A model generated the notes under the pieces. It ran no database searches and was not told where the DNA came from. It saw nothing but the letters and a program-made list of their open reading frames with translations. This document shows, piece by piece, positions 17,664-26,749 of a DNA stretch of 64,000 nucleotides (position 1 is the first letter of the stretch; the number at the start of each line of letters is the position of its first letter). The translations under genes and the position numbers were made by a program. This stretch comes from Nonomuraea aurantiaca (lineage in GTDB: Bacteria; Actinomycetota; Actinomycetes; Streptosporangiales; Streptosporangiaceae): positions 1 through 64,000 of the forward strand of contig NZ_JAIWNB010000021.1 of the NCBI RefSeq assembly GCF_020215705.1. Direction: 5' to 3'.

Positions 17664-18560
17664 GTGACCAAGCCCATGGCCTCGCTGGCCGTCGTCACCC
17701 CCAGCTATGGACCCGACGCGGAGCAGTTCGCGGATCTGCACCGCTCCGTGCTGGAGTACACCCCGGAGGACACCGTCCACCACGTCTTCGTACCGCGCTC
17801 CGACAGAGCGCTGTTCGCCGCCCATGAAGGGCCCCGCTGCCGGGTCAGGACCGTCGGAGAGCTGCTGCCGAAGCGCTACGTCAAGGTGCCCCGGCTGGGC
17901 ATGTGGGTCAACGCCCTGCGTCCCTGGCCGCCCGTACGCGGCTGGGTGATGCAGCAGATCGTCAAGCTGGCGGCCACGGCGGCGATGGACACGGACGTGG
18001 TCCTGGTGGCCGACTCCGACGTGGTGCTCGTCCGGCCGACGACGGCCCAGCGCTCCCTGGTCGGCGGCCGGCCGCTGCTGCACCGGCTGGAGGACGGGGT
18101 GCACCCGCTCATGACGCGGCACGTGCTGTGGCACCAGGTCGCCCGCGAGCTGCTCAAACTGCCGCCGGCGCCCGAGCCGCCGCTGCCCGACTACATGAGC
18201 CCGCTCACCTTCTGGGACCCCGCCATCGTGCGCGGGCTCCAGCGGCGGCTCACCGAGAACACCGGCCGGCACTGGGCCGACGCCTTCGGCTCCCGGCTGC
18301 ACGTGTCGGAGTTCATGCTCTACGGCCTGTTCGTGGACGAGGTGCTCAGCGCGCCGGACGGGCGCCCGCCGTCGGACACCGGCCTGTGCCACAAGACCCC
18401 CGACGAGTCGCCGATGGACCTGCCGACCGCCCTGGCCTTCGCCGATCGGCTCGGGCCCGGGGCGATCGGGATGATGATCTCCGCCAAGTCGGGCACCCCA
18501 CGAGAGGTGCGGCAGGCGGCCATCGAGCGCTGCGCCGAAGTCGCCGACCAGGTTCGCTAA
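17664..18560 (+). CDS. DUF6492-family glycosyltransferase-like protein
   Basis: The 298-residue protein starts MASLAVVTPSYGPDAEQFADLHRS after a GTG at 17664. It has a DSD motif in VVLVADSDVVLVRP (about 112-125) that resembles the metal-binding site of GT-A transferases, and the YMSPLTFWDP and EFMLYGLFVDEV segments seen in DUF6492 proteins of capsule loci. Function is not established for the family; a glycosyltransferase role is inferred from the DxD and the context. It lies alone on the plus strand between the two Wzz-like genes. Confidence 0.7.
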   Translation: MTKPMASLAVVTPSYGPDAEQFADLHRSVLEYTPEDTVHHVFVPRSDRALFAAHEGPRCRVRTVGELLPKRYVKVPRLGMWVNALRPWPPVRGWVMQQIVKLAATAAMDTDVVLVADSDVVLVRPTTAQRSLVGGRPLLHRLEDGVHPLMTRHVLWHQVARELLKLPPAPEPPLPDYMSPLTFWDPAIVRGLQRRLTENTGRHWADAFGSRLHVSEFMLYGLFVDEVLSAPDGRPPSDTGLCHKTPDESPMDLPTALAFADRLGPGAIGMMISAKSGTPREVRQAAIERCAEVADQVR

Positions 18561-18563
18561 CCC

Positions 18564-19442
18564 CTAACCCGCGCGGCCGTCCTGGTCGGGCTTTCGCGGG
18601 TCGGGGGCGAGCCCCAGCATCTCGCCGTTGATCCGGGCGAACTCCTCCGTCGGCGGGTCGTCGCTGTCGCGGTTCTCTGACGGGCCCTCGGATATGACCG
18701 ACGCGCGGCCATTAAGGGTCTTCGCCGCTTCCGGCTCGGCGGCGGGTTCGGGGACGTCCGCTTCGTCCTCGGCCGGCTCCGCCGGGGCGGTACGGCCGCG
18801 AACGCGGCGGATCCACATCAGGTAGGCGGCGCCGAAGCCGAAGAGCAGGGCGACGACCAGCACCTCCACGGCCAGCTGGAGCTTGCCGCCGCCGTCGTAC
18901 TCGACCGGGATCAGCGCCACGTTGTTGACTGCGATGAACGTGCTCTTCGGCGCGCCCAGCGAGGTCTGGTAGCTGGTCAGCTCCTCACGCAGGCGCCGCT
19001 CGGCCCGCTCGAGGATGCCCTTCGCCGTCTCCGCCGTGCGGCTCACGACCTTGATGTGGATGAACGGGCCCTGCGTCACGACGCCCAGCAGATCCGCGTT
19101 CGACCGGCCGTCGTCGATGACGATCTCGGTGCTGCCGTTCTCCTCGATCCCGAGCTTGCGCAGCTCGTCCTTGCTGTTGAGGGCGAGGATGAGGATGCCC
19201 GCGACCGTCCGCAGCCCGTCGTTGTACTGCAGCAGCGGGTTGGTCAGGCCGACCGGCTTGGTGGGATCCATCGACAGGGTGCCACCGGACGGCGGCGCGG
19301 TCAGGATCAGCGACGACTCGGTCTCGTAACGCGGTGACCCCACGAAGAACGCCACCAACGCCAGAACGAGGGCGAGGGCGAGGATGGGAGGTCCAACACG
19401 CTTGTTTCGGATAAGGCCTAACAGATCGTTCCAAAAAGCCAT
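18564..19442 (-). CDS. Wzz-like chain-length regulator, copy 2
   Basis: The 292-residue protein has membrane segments near 17-36 and 190-212, and an external domain with the LTAPPSGGT and NPLLQYNDGL motifs also found in copy 1. The acidic cytoplasmic tail of about 80 residues is longer than in copy 1 and rich in Glu, Pro and Ala, so it is probably disordered. There is no kinase domain. It is monocistronic as far as visible, convergent with the DUF6492 gene (gap 3 bp). A distinct polymer or modal length may be controlled by each copy. Confidence 0.78.
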   Translation of the reverse strand: MAFWNDLLGLIRNKRVGPPILALALVLALVAFFVGSPRYETESSLILTAPPSGGTLSMDPTKPVGLTNPLLQYNDGLRTVAGILILALNSKDELRKLGIEENGSTEIVIDDGRSNADLLGVVTQGPFIHIKVVSRTAETAKGILERAERRLREELTSYQTSLGAPKSTFIAVNNVALIPVEYDGGGKLQLAVEVLVVALLFGFGAAYLMWIRRVRGRTAPAEPAEDEADVPEPAAEPEAAKTLNGRASVISEGPSENRDSDDPPTEEFARINGEMLGLAPDPRKPDQDGRAG

Positions 19443-19467
19443 ATTTACCCGCCCAAGCCCCCGCCAG

Positions 19468-19490
19468 TATGGGCCAATGCCCTGGCCATA
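19468..19490. promoter_or_regulatory. Imperfect dyad upstream of Wzz-like copy 2
   Basis: TATGGGCCA at 19468-19476 and TGGCCATA at 19483-19490 form arms that match except for one extra base, 26 bp before the ATG at 19442. It could be an operator or promoter-overlapping site. Confidence 0.25.
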
Positions 19491-19634
19491 AAAAATGGTA
19501 CAGATTGCTTATCGTGACCGGCCGAGTCGATGTTACGAATCACCGGTCTTGGTTGCTGTTCGCCCTACTTCGCGAGAACATCGGCGCGACCGTACCTCAG
19601 CCTCGCCTCAGCTTCCGCTAGAAGGGCTGCCCGG

Positions 19635-20603
19635 ATGACGTCCAGATCACCGCACGTACGCTCCTCCGCCTCACTCGTCGGCCGCGCCGAACCTCCCATC
19701 GGGGTCGGCATGCCCGTCTACAACGGCGAGCCGTACCTGGAGGGCGCCCTGCGCTCGGTCCTCTCCCAGAAAGGGGTCGACTTCGAGCTGGTGATCGCCG
19801 ACAACTGCTCGACGGACGGCACCGAGGAGCTCTGCCGGGAGCTGGCCAGGACCGATCCACGCGTCCGCTACCTGCGGCGCGAGCGCAACGTCGGCATCAC
19901 GGCCAACCACAACAAGGTCGTCCACGAGACCCGCGGCGAGTTCTTCTCCTACGCCACCTCCGACGACGAGTACCACGAGGACCGCCTGGCCCTGCTCTCG
20001 GCGGCGCTGCGCCGCCACCCGTCGGCGGCGGCCGCCGTCTCGGGCGTCGAGGAGATCGACGAGACGGGACGGACCATCGGCACCTGGCGCGACACCTCCC
20101 CCACCGACCAGCCCGACCCGGTGGCGCGGCTACGCCACCGGCTGGACAACTACGACGAAACCATGCACTTCTACGGGCTCATGCGCAGGGAGACGCTGCT
20201 GCGCGCCCGGCCGCTGGAGGCCATCCTGCCCGCCGACCGGGTGATGATCTCGGGTCTGGCGCTGCTGGGGCCGCTGGTCGTGGTGGACGAGCTGCTGCTG
20301 CGCCACCGCAACCACGCGGGCAGCAACAGCCAGGTCAACCACGCGCGGGCCTTCCGCGCCCGCGAGATGCCCGGAGACCAGCGCTTCTTCCTCCCCAACG
20401 TGGAGGAGGGCCGCGCGCTGCTGCGGGTCATCAGGAACGCTCCATTAACCCGCCGCCAGCGGCTGCGCGCCTATGCGGCGCTGCGGCCCTGGCTGCGGCG
20501 CAACGCCGTGCCCATGGCCCGCAACGTCGCCCACTCGGCCATCGACGTGGCCCGCGGCCCGCGGGGACCGCTCAGCTCGTCACCACCTCGCGAATCTTCC
20601 TGA
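19635..20603 (+). CDS. Family 2 glycosyltransferase
   Basis: The 322-residue protein carries GT-A motifs near its N-terminus: GVGMPVYNGEPYLEGAL, VIADNCSTDGT and the metal-binding region SYATSDDEYHEDRLALL. The ATG at 19635 with a purine-rich GAAGGG upstream was preferred to 19530, because the extra 35 residues are not GT2-like. It would transfer one sugar of the repeat unit in the cytoplasm. The 3' end overlaps the convergent flippase gene by 32 bp. Confidence 0.87.
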   Translation: MTSRSPHVRSSASLVGRAEPPIGVGMPVYNGEPYLEGALRSVLSQKGVDFELVIADNCSTDGTEELCRELARTDPRVRYLRRERNVGITANHNKVVHETRGEFFSYATSDDEYHEDRLALLSAALRRHPSAAAAVSGVEEIDETGRTIGTWRDTSPTDQPDPVARLRHRLDNYDETMHFYGLMRRETLLRARPLEAILPADRVMISGLALLGPLVVVDELLLRHRNHAGSNSQVNHARAFRAREMPGDQRFFLPNVEEGRALLRVIRNAPLTRRQRLRAYAALRPWLRRNAVPMARNVAHSAIDVARGPRGPLSSSPPRESS

Positions 20604-22041
20604 TCCGCTCCCGCGAGAGCCCGGTCACCACGTACACGATCAGCCCGGCTCCCCCGGCTGCGCAGAGCCGGACGAAGTCGAAGGCGCCCTCGGTCAGCCT
20701 GGCCACCAGCCAGGCGGCCAGGCCGGCCAGCAGGCCGCCGAGGAGCAGCCGGAGGATGCCGGGCAGGACCGGTCCGAGCACGACGCCCGAGCGGCGCAAC
20801 TGCAGCGCCGTCACGGGCAGGGCGATCAGCAGCGCGACGGCCGCGTGCGCGATCGCCACGCCCCGGATGCCGTCCAGCCGCGCGCCGGTGTACAGGGCGG
20901 GCAGCAGTGCCAGGGCCCAGCTCAGGTTCATCCACACCACGAGCCTGGTCGCGCCGAGCGAGGTCAGGATGTCGAAGGCCAGCGCGGTGAGCATCCGCAC
21001 CACCATCAGCGCCATGAGGAAGGACAGCGCCTGGGCGGCGGGCAGCCACCGCTCGCCGTACAGGAAGGGCACCACCAGGGGCGCCAGCACGCCGAAGAGG
21101 ACCGCCACGGGCAGCACCAGCGTGATCAGCATCGGCACGATCTGCTGGACGCGCGCGGAGAACGCCTCCGGCCGCTCCTCGGCGACCCGCGAGAAGCCGG
21201 GCAGCGTGACGTGGCGCAGGGCCTCGCCGACCAGTCCCGGCACCCAGCTCGACACGTTCAGCGCGATCATGTAGAAGCCGAGCGTGGTCGCGCCCAGCAG
21301 CCGGCCGATGATGATGGCGTCGGCGTTGAGCACCAGCGCCTCGATGGCCAGGCTGACCGCCAGGGGCACCCCGAAGCCCAGCAGCTTGCGCGCGATGGCC
21401 CGCTCGAAGCCCAGCCGCAGCGGCATCTTGGCCCAGACGAACACCAGGACGCCGCTCACCAGGGAGTTGGCCACCGCGCCGATGACGAAGCTGTAGACGC
21501 CCGCGCCCATGAGCGCCAGCGTGATCGCCACCGGCACCTGGACGGCGATGCCCGCCATGTTCGCCTTGGCGATCTTGTCCTGCTGGAAGCCCCGGAGCAT
21601 GACCGCGCTGCGTACGTTGACGAACCCGTCGATCACGATGATCACGGTGAGCAGCCGCACCACCGGCGTGGCCGAGACATTGCCCGCCAGGCCGGTGAAG
21701 TAGGGCGCCGCCACCCAGAACAGCGCGTAGATGGTCACGCTGAGGGTGAGGACCACGGTGGTCGCGGTGACCACCATGTCCTCCAGCCTGCCCCGCCACT
21801 GCACGACGGCCGCGACGATGCCGGCGTCGTTGATGTAGAAGAGGAACTGGTTGGCGGCCAGCGCGACCGCGTACAACCCGAAGTCCTCCGGGGCGAGCAG
21901 GCGGGCCAGCACGAGGCTCAGGGTGAAGGTGGCCAGCTTCGACCCGCCGCGCGCCAGCAGCCCCCACCGCAGTCCCCTGCCCGCCGATCCGGCCCGGTGA
22001 TCGCTGACGGGCTCGCTCGTGCTCACTACCGGCTCACTCAC
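20572..22041 (-). CDS. Polysaccharide flippase (Wzx-like, MOP superfamily)
   Basis: This 489-residue membrane protein has 12-14 hydrophobic segments and begins RGGSKLATFTLSLVLARLLAPEDFGLYAVA, the pattern of the PST/MOP polysaccharide exporters; DAIIIGRLLGATTLGFYMIA is the second diagnostic segment. It would flip lipid-linked oligosaccharide across the membrane before polymerisation. It is the last gene of the operon that begins at 28942 and its start overlaps the Cys-rich gene by 8 bp, which links that operon to export of its product. Confidence 0.88.
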   Translation of the reverse strand: MSEPVVSTSEPVSDHRAGSAGRGLRWGLLARGGSKLATFTLSLVLARLLAPEDFGLYAVALAANQFLFYINDAGIVAAVVQWRGRLEDMVVTATTVVLTLSVTIYALFWVAAPYFTGLAGNVSATPVVRLLTVIIVIDGFVNVRSAVMLRGFQQDKIAKANMAGIAVQVPVAITLALMGAGVYSFVIGAVANSLVSGVLVFVWAKMPLRLGFERAIARKLLGFGVPLAVSLAIEALVLNADAIIIGRLLGATTLGFYMIALNVSSWVPGLVGEALRHVTLPGFSRVAEERPEAFSARVQQIVPMLITLVLPVAVLFGVLAPLVVPFLYGERWLPAAQALSFLMALMVVRMLTALAFDILTSLGATRLVVWMNLSWALALLPALYTGARLDGIRGVAIAHAAVALLIALPVTALQLRRSGVVLGPVLPGILRLLLGGLLAGLAAWLVARLTEGAFDFVRLCAAGGAGLIVYVVTGLSRERIRKIREVVTS

Positions 22042-23005
22042 CGTCCGGCACCCGTTCGAGCCAGATCTCGCGCCAGAAGGGGAAGAACTCGCGGGGGCAG
22101 TTCAGCGAGTGGACGCCCTCGCACACCACGTCCTGCAGCACGATGCAGGGCGTCTTCATCTCCAGCATCCGTCCCGTGGGCTCGTCGATGCAGCGGTCCA
22201 CCCGGGCGCGTACCCGTGCGGTCCGGCCGCAGTGGCGGGCCAGCTCGGCATCGAAGTTCATGCCGCGGTTGGACAGGTCCTCGTTGACGGTGGCCAGGAT
22301 CTCCTGCTTGGACCGCACGCGGACCAGCTCGCCCGGCTGGAGGTCGAGCGTCTGGACCGGCGTACGGCCCCTGACCTCGCCCTTCATCGTGCCCCACGGC
22401 CGGCCGCCCTTGATGCGCAGCGCGCGGGGCAGCTTCCTCCTGGTCAGGTGCTGGAAGCGGTTGTACAGCCCGATCCCGGTGGCCTGAAGGGTCCTGAGCA
22501 CGCCGACGTTCCGCGTCCGTACGTCCGCCACGAACTGCCCCAGATCGGCCATCGGCAGCGGTACGGGCGCCGCTCTCAGCAGCTCGGTCGCCTGGCAGGA
22601 GTAGCGTTCGGTGCCGTCCTCGCCCGGCGGCTTGCGGCTGTTGATCTCCAGCAGCGGCAGCAGCCGGGAGTCCGGCACGGCGTCCGGGGGCAGCTCGTCC
22701 GCCGCGACGCGCTTGATCCACGCCTGTTTCCAGTACATGGAGCAGGCCGTCTGGCAGCCGCCGTGCGCCGAGCCGTCGCACCGCGCGCCGAGCAGGTGCA
22801 CGGCGCTGTCCATGCGCCGCAGGCCCGTCTTGGTCAGCGTGTCGCACAGCTTGTGCGCCACCTTGTGCACGGTGAGGCGCTGACCGCAGAACTTCAGCAT
22901 CTCCGGCATGAACGGCAGGCCGTCCAGCTCGCCGCGCTCGTCCAGCGTGGCCAGGATCTCGGCCTCGCTGCGGATCTCCACCAGGTCGCCGACCCGCAAG
23001 CTCAT
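22034..23005 (-). CDS. Tandem Cys/His-domain protein of unknown function
   Basis: The 323-residue protein consists of two related halves. Each begins GDLVEIRSEAEILATLDE or GELVRVRSKQEILATVNE (about 6-23 and 225-242) and ends in W[KR][QE]xW[IL]xRV. Conserved metal-type residues are Cys40, Cys54, Cys76, His81 and Cys84 in the first half, and Cys259, Cys272, Cys295, His299 and Cys303 in the second, with the shared pattern C[DE]Gx[AV]Hx(2)[GN]C. Similar proteins occur in polysaccharide loci, but no function is known to me. A metal or iron-sulfur site is plausible. The ATG at 23005 overlaps the DUF4910 stop (ATGA). Confidence 0.75.
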   Translation of the reverse strand: MSLRVGDLVEIRSEAEILATLDERGELDGLPFMPEMLKFCGQRLTVHKVAHKLCDTLTKTGLRRMDSAVHLLGARCDGSAHGGCQTACSMYWKQAWIKRVAADELPPDAVPDSRLLPLLEINSRKPPGEDGTERYSCQATELLRAAPVPLPMADLGQFVADVRTRNVGVLRTLQATGIGLYNRFQHLTRRKLPRALRIKGGRPWGTMKGEVRGRTPVQTLDLQPGELVRVRSKQEILATVNEDLSNRGMNFDAELARHCGRTARVRARVDRCIDEPTGRMLEMKTPCIVLQDVVCEGVHSLNCPREFFPFWREIWLERVPDGE

Positions 23006-24303
23006 GGTTTCCATTCCCTCACCAACTCCGATTCCCTCACCAACTCGGCGTCTTCGAGGCTCCCCGCCGCCTCGGCCACCGCCTGGAACGACAGGCCGGC
23101 CCGTTCGGCGATGTCCAGCAGCGAGTGCGTGCCGTCCGAGAGGTTCAGCACCCAGAGCATGGCCATCTGGGCCTGCTTGGTGTCGCTTCTGCCGCCGAGC
23201 GCCCCGTACAGGCCGCGCCGGCCCAGTTGCGGCTCGCCGTAGGGGCTGAGGTTCTCCAGGCGCCGGTCTCCCTCCAGCACCCGTGTCACCTCCCAGCAGG
23301 TCTCCAGGGTGTCCGCCAGTGCCTCGGGCAGCACGAACGCCGGGTCGTCCCCCGAGGTGTGGTACTCCGGATAGCCCGCGTACGTCGACCTGGTCAGGCA
23401 GCCGACCGGCAGGTCGAAGCCGGGCGAGCAGTACTGCCGCTCGTCGTAGCCGTACGGGGAGAAGTCGAGCGTGCGGTGCGGGCGCCCGGAGGCGCGCAGC
23501 ACGTGCCCCACCGCCCGGTCGATCTCCGTGTCGCCGCGCCTGCTCCGCTTGTACGTGAGCGCGCCGCCGTCCCCCGCGCACGCCAGGACCAGGCCGTGCC
23601 TGACCCGCTCGACCGCGTCCCGGTTGCGGGCCAGCCAGGTGATCGACCCGATCGTGCCGGGCGCGAACAGGAAGCGGTACGTGTAGCGCGGCGACGCCGC
23701 CGCCAGCCGCCGGGCCAGCTGGACGGCCACCGCGATGCCCGCCAGGTTGTCGTTGGCCAGCGACGGGTGGCAGGTGTGGCAGGAGATCAGCACCTCCTCG
23801 TCCGTCCGTCCGGGCACCACGTGCTCGGCGTACGTGAGGTGGCCGTCTTCCAGCGTGGAGTCCACCACGACCTCGTACTCGCCCTCCCGGAGGCTCTCCA
23901 GCGTCTCATGCCGCAGGCAGAACCCCCAGTCCTCGGCGTAATAGCCGGTCCGGTAGGGGATGAGCCCCGGCTGGTCCGGCAGTGTGTGCAGATGGCCGCG
24001 GAGCTCCGCCAGCGGCATCCGGGCCGACACCGGCACGCTGTAGCCGACCACGTGCAGGTTGGACTCGGCGAAGTCGACGACCTTGGCGCCCGTGGGGTCC
24101 TTGACGTAGGCGTCGCGGATGTTCCACTCTTTGGGCACGTTCCAGTCGAGCACCTGCGTGCCGGTGGGCACCTCGTGCACGTTCAGCGCGATGTGCTCGC
24201 CGACGATCTCCAGGGTGCGGCGGACGCCGTCTCCCGTGATGCTCCGGCACAGCGGGTAGAGACGCTCCACCAGCTGGTGCATCTCCTTGCCGAGGCCGGT
24301 CAC
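23002..24303 (-). CDS. DUF4910 aminopeptidase-like protein with winged-helix tail
   Basis: The 433-residue protein belongs to the DUF4910/DUF2172 group, whose core resembles zinc-dependent M28 aminopeptidases. The signature ISCHTCHPSLANDNLAG (about 191-207) supplies His and Asp metal ligands, and YHTSGDDPAFV lies near 330. The last 70 residues (LWVLNLSDGTHSLLDIAERA) form a winged-helix-like domain. Proteins of this group recur beside sugar-nucleotide genes, where hydrolysis or transfer of an amino-acyl or amide group on a sugar has been suggested but not shown. The GTG at 24303 overlaps the epimerase stop (GTGA). Confidence 0.8.
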   Translation of the reverse strand: MTGLGKEMHQLVERLYPLCRSITGDGVRRTLEIVGEHIALNVHEVPTGTQVLDWNVPKEWNIRDAYVKDPTGAKVVDFAESNLHVVGYSVPVSARMPLAELRGHLHTLPDQPGLIPYRTGYYAEDWGFCLRHETLESLREGEYEVVVDSTLEDGHLTYAEHVVPGRTDEEVLISCHTCHPSLANDNLAGIAVAVQLARRLAAASPRYTYRFLFAPGTIGSITWLARNRDAVERVRHGLVLACAGDGGALTYKRSRRGDTEIDRAVGHVLRASGRPHRTLDFSPYGYDERQYCSPGFDLPVGCLTRSTYAGYPEYHTSGDDPAFVLPEALADTLETCWEVTRVLEGDRRLENLSPYGEPQLGRRGLYGALGGRSDTKQAQMAMLWVLNLSDGTHSLLDIAERAGLSFQAVAEAAGSLEDAELVRESELVREWKP

Positions 24304-25322
24304 GAGGGCATCAGCCGATCGTCGACCGTGCCCGCGGCCTGCCGGTCCGACAGGCGGGCCAGGCGGGTGAAGCGGCGCTCGAAGCCCTCCCTGGTCAGCC
24401 CGTGCCGCCGGTAGGCGTCGATGAGTTCGAGCGCGCCCTCCTTCACCGAGCGGCGCGCCTCGTATCCGGGCAGCGCGGCGCGGATCCGTGAGAAGTCGAC
24501 CCGGTAGGAGCGCGGGTCGGCGCCCGTCTCCCCCGTGATGGCCAGCGTGGCGCCGGGCACCGCCTCCACCACGGTCGCCGCGATCCCGGCCACGGTGACG
24601 TTGTTCTGCTCGGTGCCGACGTTGAACGCCTCGGCGTGTACGGCCTCGCGCGGCGCGGTCAGGGCGGCGGCGAACGCGTCCGCGATGTCCAGCGCGTGCA
24701 CCAGGGGCCGCCACGGCGTGCCATCGGACAGCACGCGCACCTCGCCGGACAGGTGCGCGTGTCCCACCAGGTTGTTGAGCACGATGTCCGCGCGCAGCCG
24801 GGGCGAGAAGCCGAAGGCCGTGGCGTTGCGCAGGAAGACCGGCGTGAAGTCGGCGTCGGCCAGCTTCAGCACCTCGTCCTCCACGCGCACCTTGGACTCG
24901 GCGTAGGGGGTCACGGGACGCAGGGGCGCCTCCTCTGTGACCAGGTCGTCCCCGCCGGCGGCTCCGTAGACCGAGCAGGTGGAGGCGTACAGGAAGCGCC
25001 GCACCCCCGCCTCGCGGGCCAGCCGGGCCAGCCGTACGGAGGCGTGGTAGTTGATGTCGTAGGTCAGCTCGGGCGCCAGCGAGCCGAGGGGGTCGTTGGA
25101 GAGGGCGGCCAGGTGGACGACCGCGTCAAAGCCGGCCAGCGCCTCAGCCGGGACCTCGCGCAGGTCCAGGGCGAGCCCTTGCGGGTCGTCGGGCCGCGGC
25201 CCCAGGACGCAGTCGGCGAACAGCCCCGAGTCGAGGCCGGTCACCTCGTGTCCCGCTCCGGCGAGTACGGGGGACATGACGGTGCCCAGGTAGCCCTGGT
25301 GTCCGGTCAGCAGTACACGCAT
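24300..25322 (-). CDS. NAD-dependent sugar epimerase/dehydratase (extended SDR)
   Basis: This 340-residue extended SDR has the NAD-binding GHQGYLGT (7-14) and the catalytic YAESK. The variant GHQGYLG and the segments HLAALSNDPLG and FLRNATAFGFSPRLRAD place it with the nucleotide-sugar epimerases often found beside rfbF and TylC3-like methyltransferases. It probably converts the CDP-sugar made by rfbF, since no separate CDP-glucose 4,6-dehydratase is visible. It follows the PIG-L gene after 6 bp. Confidence 0.85.
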   Translation of the reverse strand: MRVLLTGHQGYLGTVMSPVLAGAGHEVTGLDSGLFADCVLGPRPDDPQGLALDLREVPAEALAGFDAVVHLAALSNDPLGSLAPELTYDINYHASVRLARLAREAGVRRFLYASTCSVYGAAGGDDLVTEEAPLRPVTPYAESKVRVEDEVLKLADADFTPVFLRNATAFGFSPRLRADIVLNNLVGHAHLSGEVRVLSDGTPWRPLVHALDIADAFAAALTAPREAVHAEAFNVGTEQNNVTVAGIAATVVEAVPGATLAITGETGADPRSYRVDFSRIRAALPGYEARRSVKEGALELIDAYRRHGLTREGFERRFTRLARLSDRQAAGTVDDRLMPS

Positions 25323-25328
25323 ATCCGG

Positions 25329-25979
25329 CTAGTCTCCTGCGAGGTCGAGGGTCAGTTTGCGGGTGTGGAAGGCTTCGGCGTACCTGGCGCCGCACTCGAT
25401 GCCGCGGATGCGGGCGAGCCCGAGGAAGGCTTCGTCGTCGAACCAGGAACGCCGGAGTTGCGAGAGGTAGTGCCGCCGCAGCACGGCGACCTTCTCCGCC
25501 GCCACCTCCGGCCGCAGCGGCTGGTAGGCGGCGGGACGGCCGAGGTCGCCGTCCCACTTGACGATCTCGTAGCCGAGCGTCAGGTGGTCGCGGAAGGCCG
25601 TCGGCACGAGCTCGGCCAGGCCCCGGTGGTCCTGGTGGGCGTCTCTCGGATGCGGGCCGAGGATCAGGTCGGGATCGGTCCTGACCCGCAGCAGCTCCAG
25701 CGCCTCCTTGGCCTGCTCCCAGTACGCGGGCAACCGGCCGTCGGGCAGCTTGAGCACGGTCAGCCGCAGGTCGGCGCCGGGGCAGAAGGCGGTGAGCGCC
25801 GCGTGCTCCTCGTCCTCGCGCTCGGTCCCCCCTCCGGACAGGACCAGCGCGTCGACCTGGAGGCCGGGCCGGGCCGCGCAGAGGGTGAGCAGCGTGCCGC
25901 CCGCCCCGATGGCGATGTCGTCGCAGTGCGCGCCCAGCGCGACGATCCGGCCCAACCGGGAGGCCGTCAGCCGGATCAT
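25329..25979 (-). CDS. PIG-L family N-deacetylase
   Basis: The 216-residue protein has the zinc site of PIG-L/LmbE deacetylases: AHCDD (a variant of AHPDD, near residue 17) and HPRDAHQDH (near 109-117). Such enzymes remove N-acetyl groups from sugars, giving a free amine. In this operon the freed amine could be the attachment point for a further acyl group. Its ATG at 25979 overlaps the rfbF stop by 4 bp. The frame is open far upstream (to 27083), but that is a shadow of rfbF. Confidence 0.86.
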   Translation of the reverse strand: MIRLTASRLGRIVALGAHCDDIAIGAGGTLLTLCAARPGLQVDALVLSGGGTEREDEEHAALTAFCPGADLRLTVLKLPDGRLPAYWEQAKEALELLRVRTDPDLILGPHPRDAHQDHRGLAELVPTAFRDHLTLGYEIVKWDGDLGRPAAYQPLRPEVAAEKVAVLRRHYLSQLRRSWFDDEAFLGLARIRGIECGARYAEAFHTRKLTLDLAGD

Positions 25980-26749
25980 GCCTCCCACAGCGCCCAGGGC
26001 CTGTCGCCGCGCGAGTACGCCTCGTCCAGCTCGATCCGCTGGTTGACGGTGTCGGTCGGCCGCCAGTAACCGCGGTGCCGGTAGGTCATGAGCCGCCCCC
26101 GCTTGGTCAGCTCCACACAGCCATCCCCCACCAGATCCCCGTTTTCCGGTATGTGATCGAAAATTTCCTGACGGAGCACGAAATATCCACCGTTGACCCA
26201 GATCGGCATCTGGGTGACCGGCGCGATGTCCCTCGCCAGCCCGTCGTCGTCGATGTCGATGCAGTGGAAGGTGCCGGGCGGCGGCACGACCATCATGGAC
26301 GCCCCCACGTCGGCGGCCGTGAACCGGTCGACGATCTCCGGCAGCGGCGCGTCGGTGAGCACGTCGGCGTAGTTGGCCAGGAACACCTCTTCGCCGTCCA
26401 GATGGTCGCGGACCCGGCGTAACCGCTCGCCGATCGGCGACTGGACGCCGGTCTGCACGAAGGAGATCGACCAGTCCGAGATGTCCTGCGACAGCAGCTC
26501 CACCTCGCCACCGCGCAGCCGGAAGTCGTTGGAGGCGGTCTCCTTGTAGGTCAGGAAGAACTCCGTGATGTGCTGGGCGCCGTAACCGAGGCAGAGGATG
26601 AACTCGGTGTGCCCGAAGTGCGCGTAGTAGCGCATCACATGCCAGATGAGCGGCCGGGGGCCGACGAGCTGCATGGGCTTGGGTACCTCGCCCGGAGCTC
26701 CGGTGCGCATGCGCGTGCCGTACCCACCGCAGAAGAGCACGACCTTCAT
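25976..26749 (-). CDS. rfbF: Glucose-1-phosphate cytidylyltransferase
   Basis: The 257-residue nucleotidyltransferase begins MKVVLFCGGYGTRMRTGAP, with EVPKPMQLVG next; the GGYGTR(M/L) loop and KPM are the RfbF signature and distinguish it from RmlA (GGSGTRLRP). It converts CTP and glucose-1-phosphate to CDP-glucose. The start at 26749 overlaps the methyltransferase stop (ATGA). The locus thus makes both dTDP- and CDP-linked sugars. The usual partner rfbG (CDP-glucose 4,6-dehydratase) is not next to it. Confidence 0.9.
   Translation of the reverse strand: MKVVLFCGGYGTRMRTGAPGEVPKPMQLVGPRPLIWHVMRYYAHFGHTEFILCLGYGAQHITEFFLTYKETASNDFRLRGGEVELLSQDISDWSISFVQTGVQSPIGERLRRVRDHLDGEEVFLANYADVLTDAPLPEIVDRFTAADVGASMMVVPPPGTFHCIDIDDDGLARDIAPVTQMPIWVNGGYFVLRQEIFDHIPENGDLVGDGCVELTKRGRLMTYRHRGYWRPTDTVNQRIELDEAYSRGDRPWALWEA

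Noticed and set aside
22034-23581. 515-codon ORF extending the Cys/His protein upstream
   Set aside because: The extension is a shadow of the DUF4910 gene; the ATG at 23005 overlaps the DUF4910 stop in typical operon fashion.
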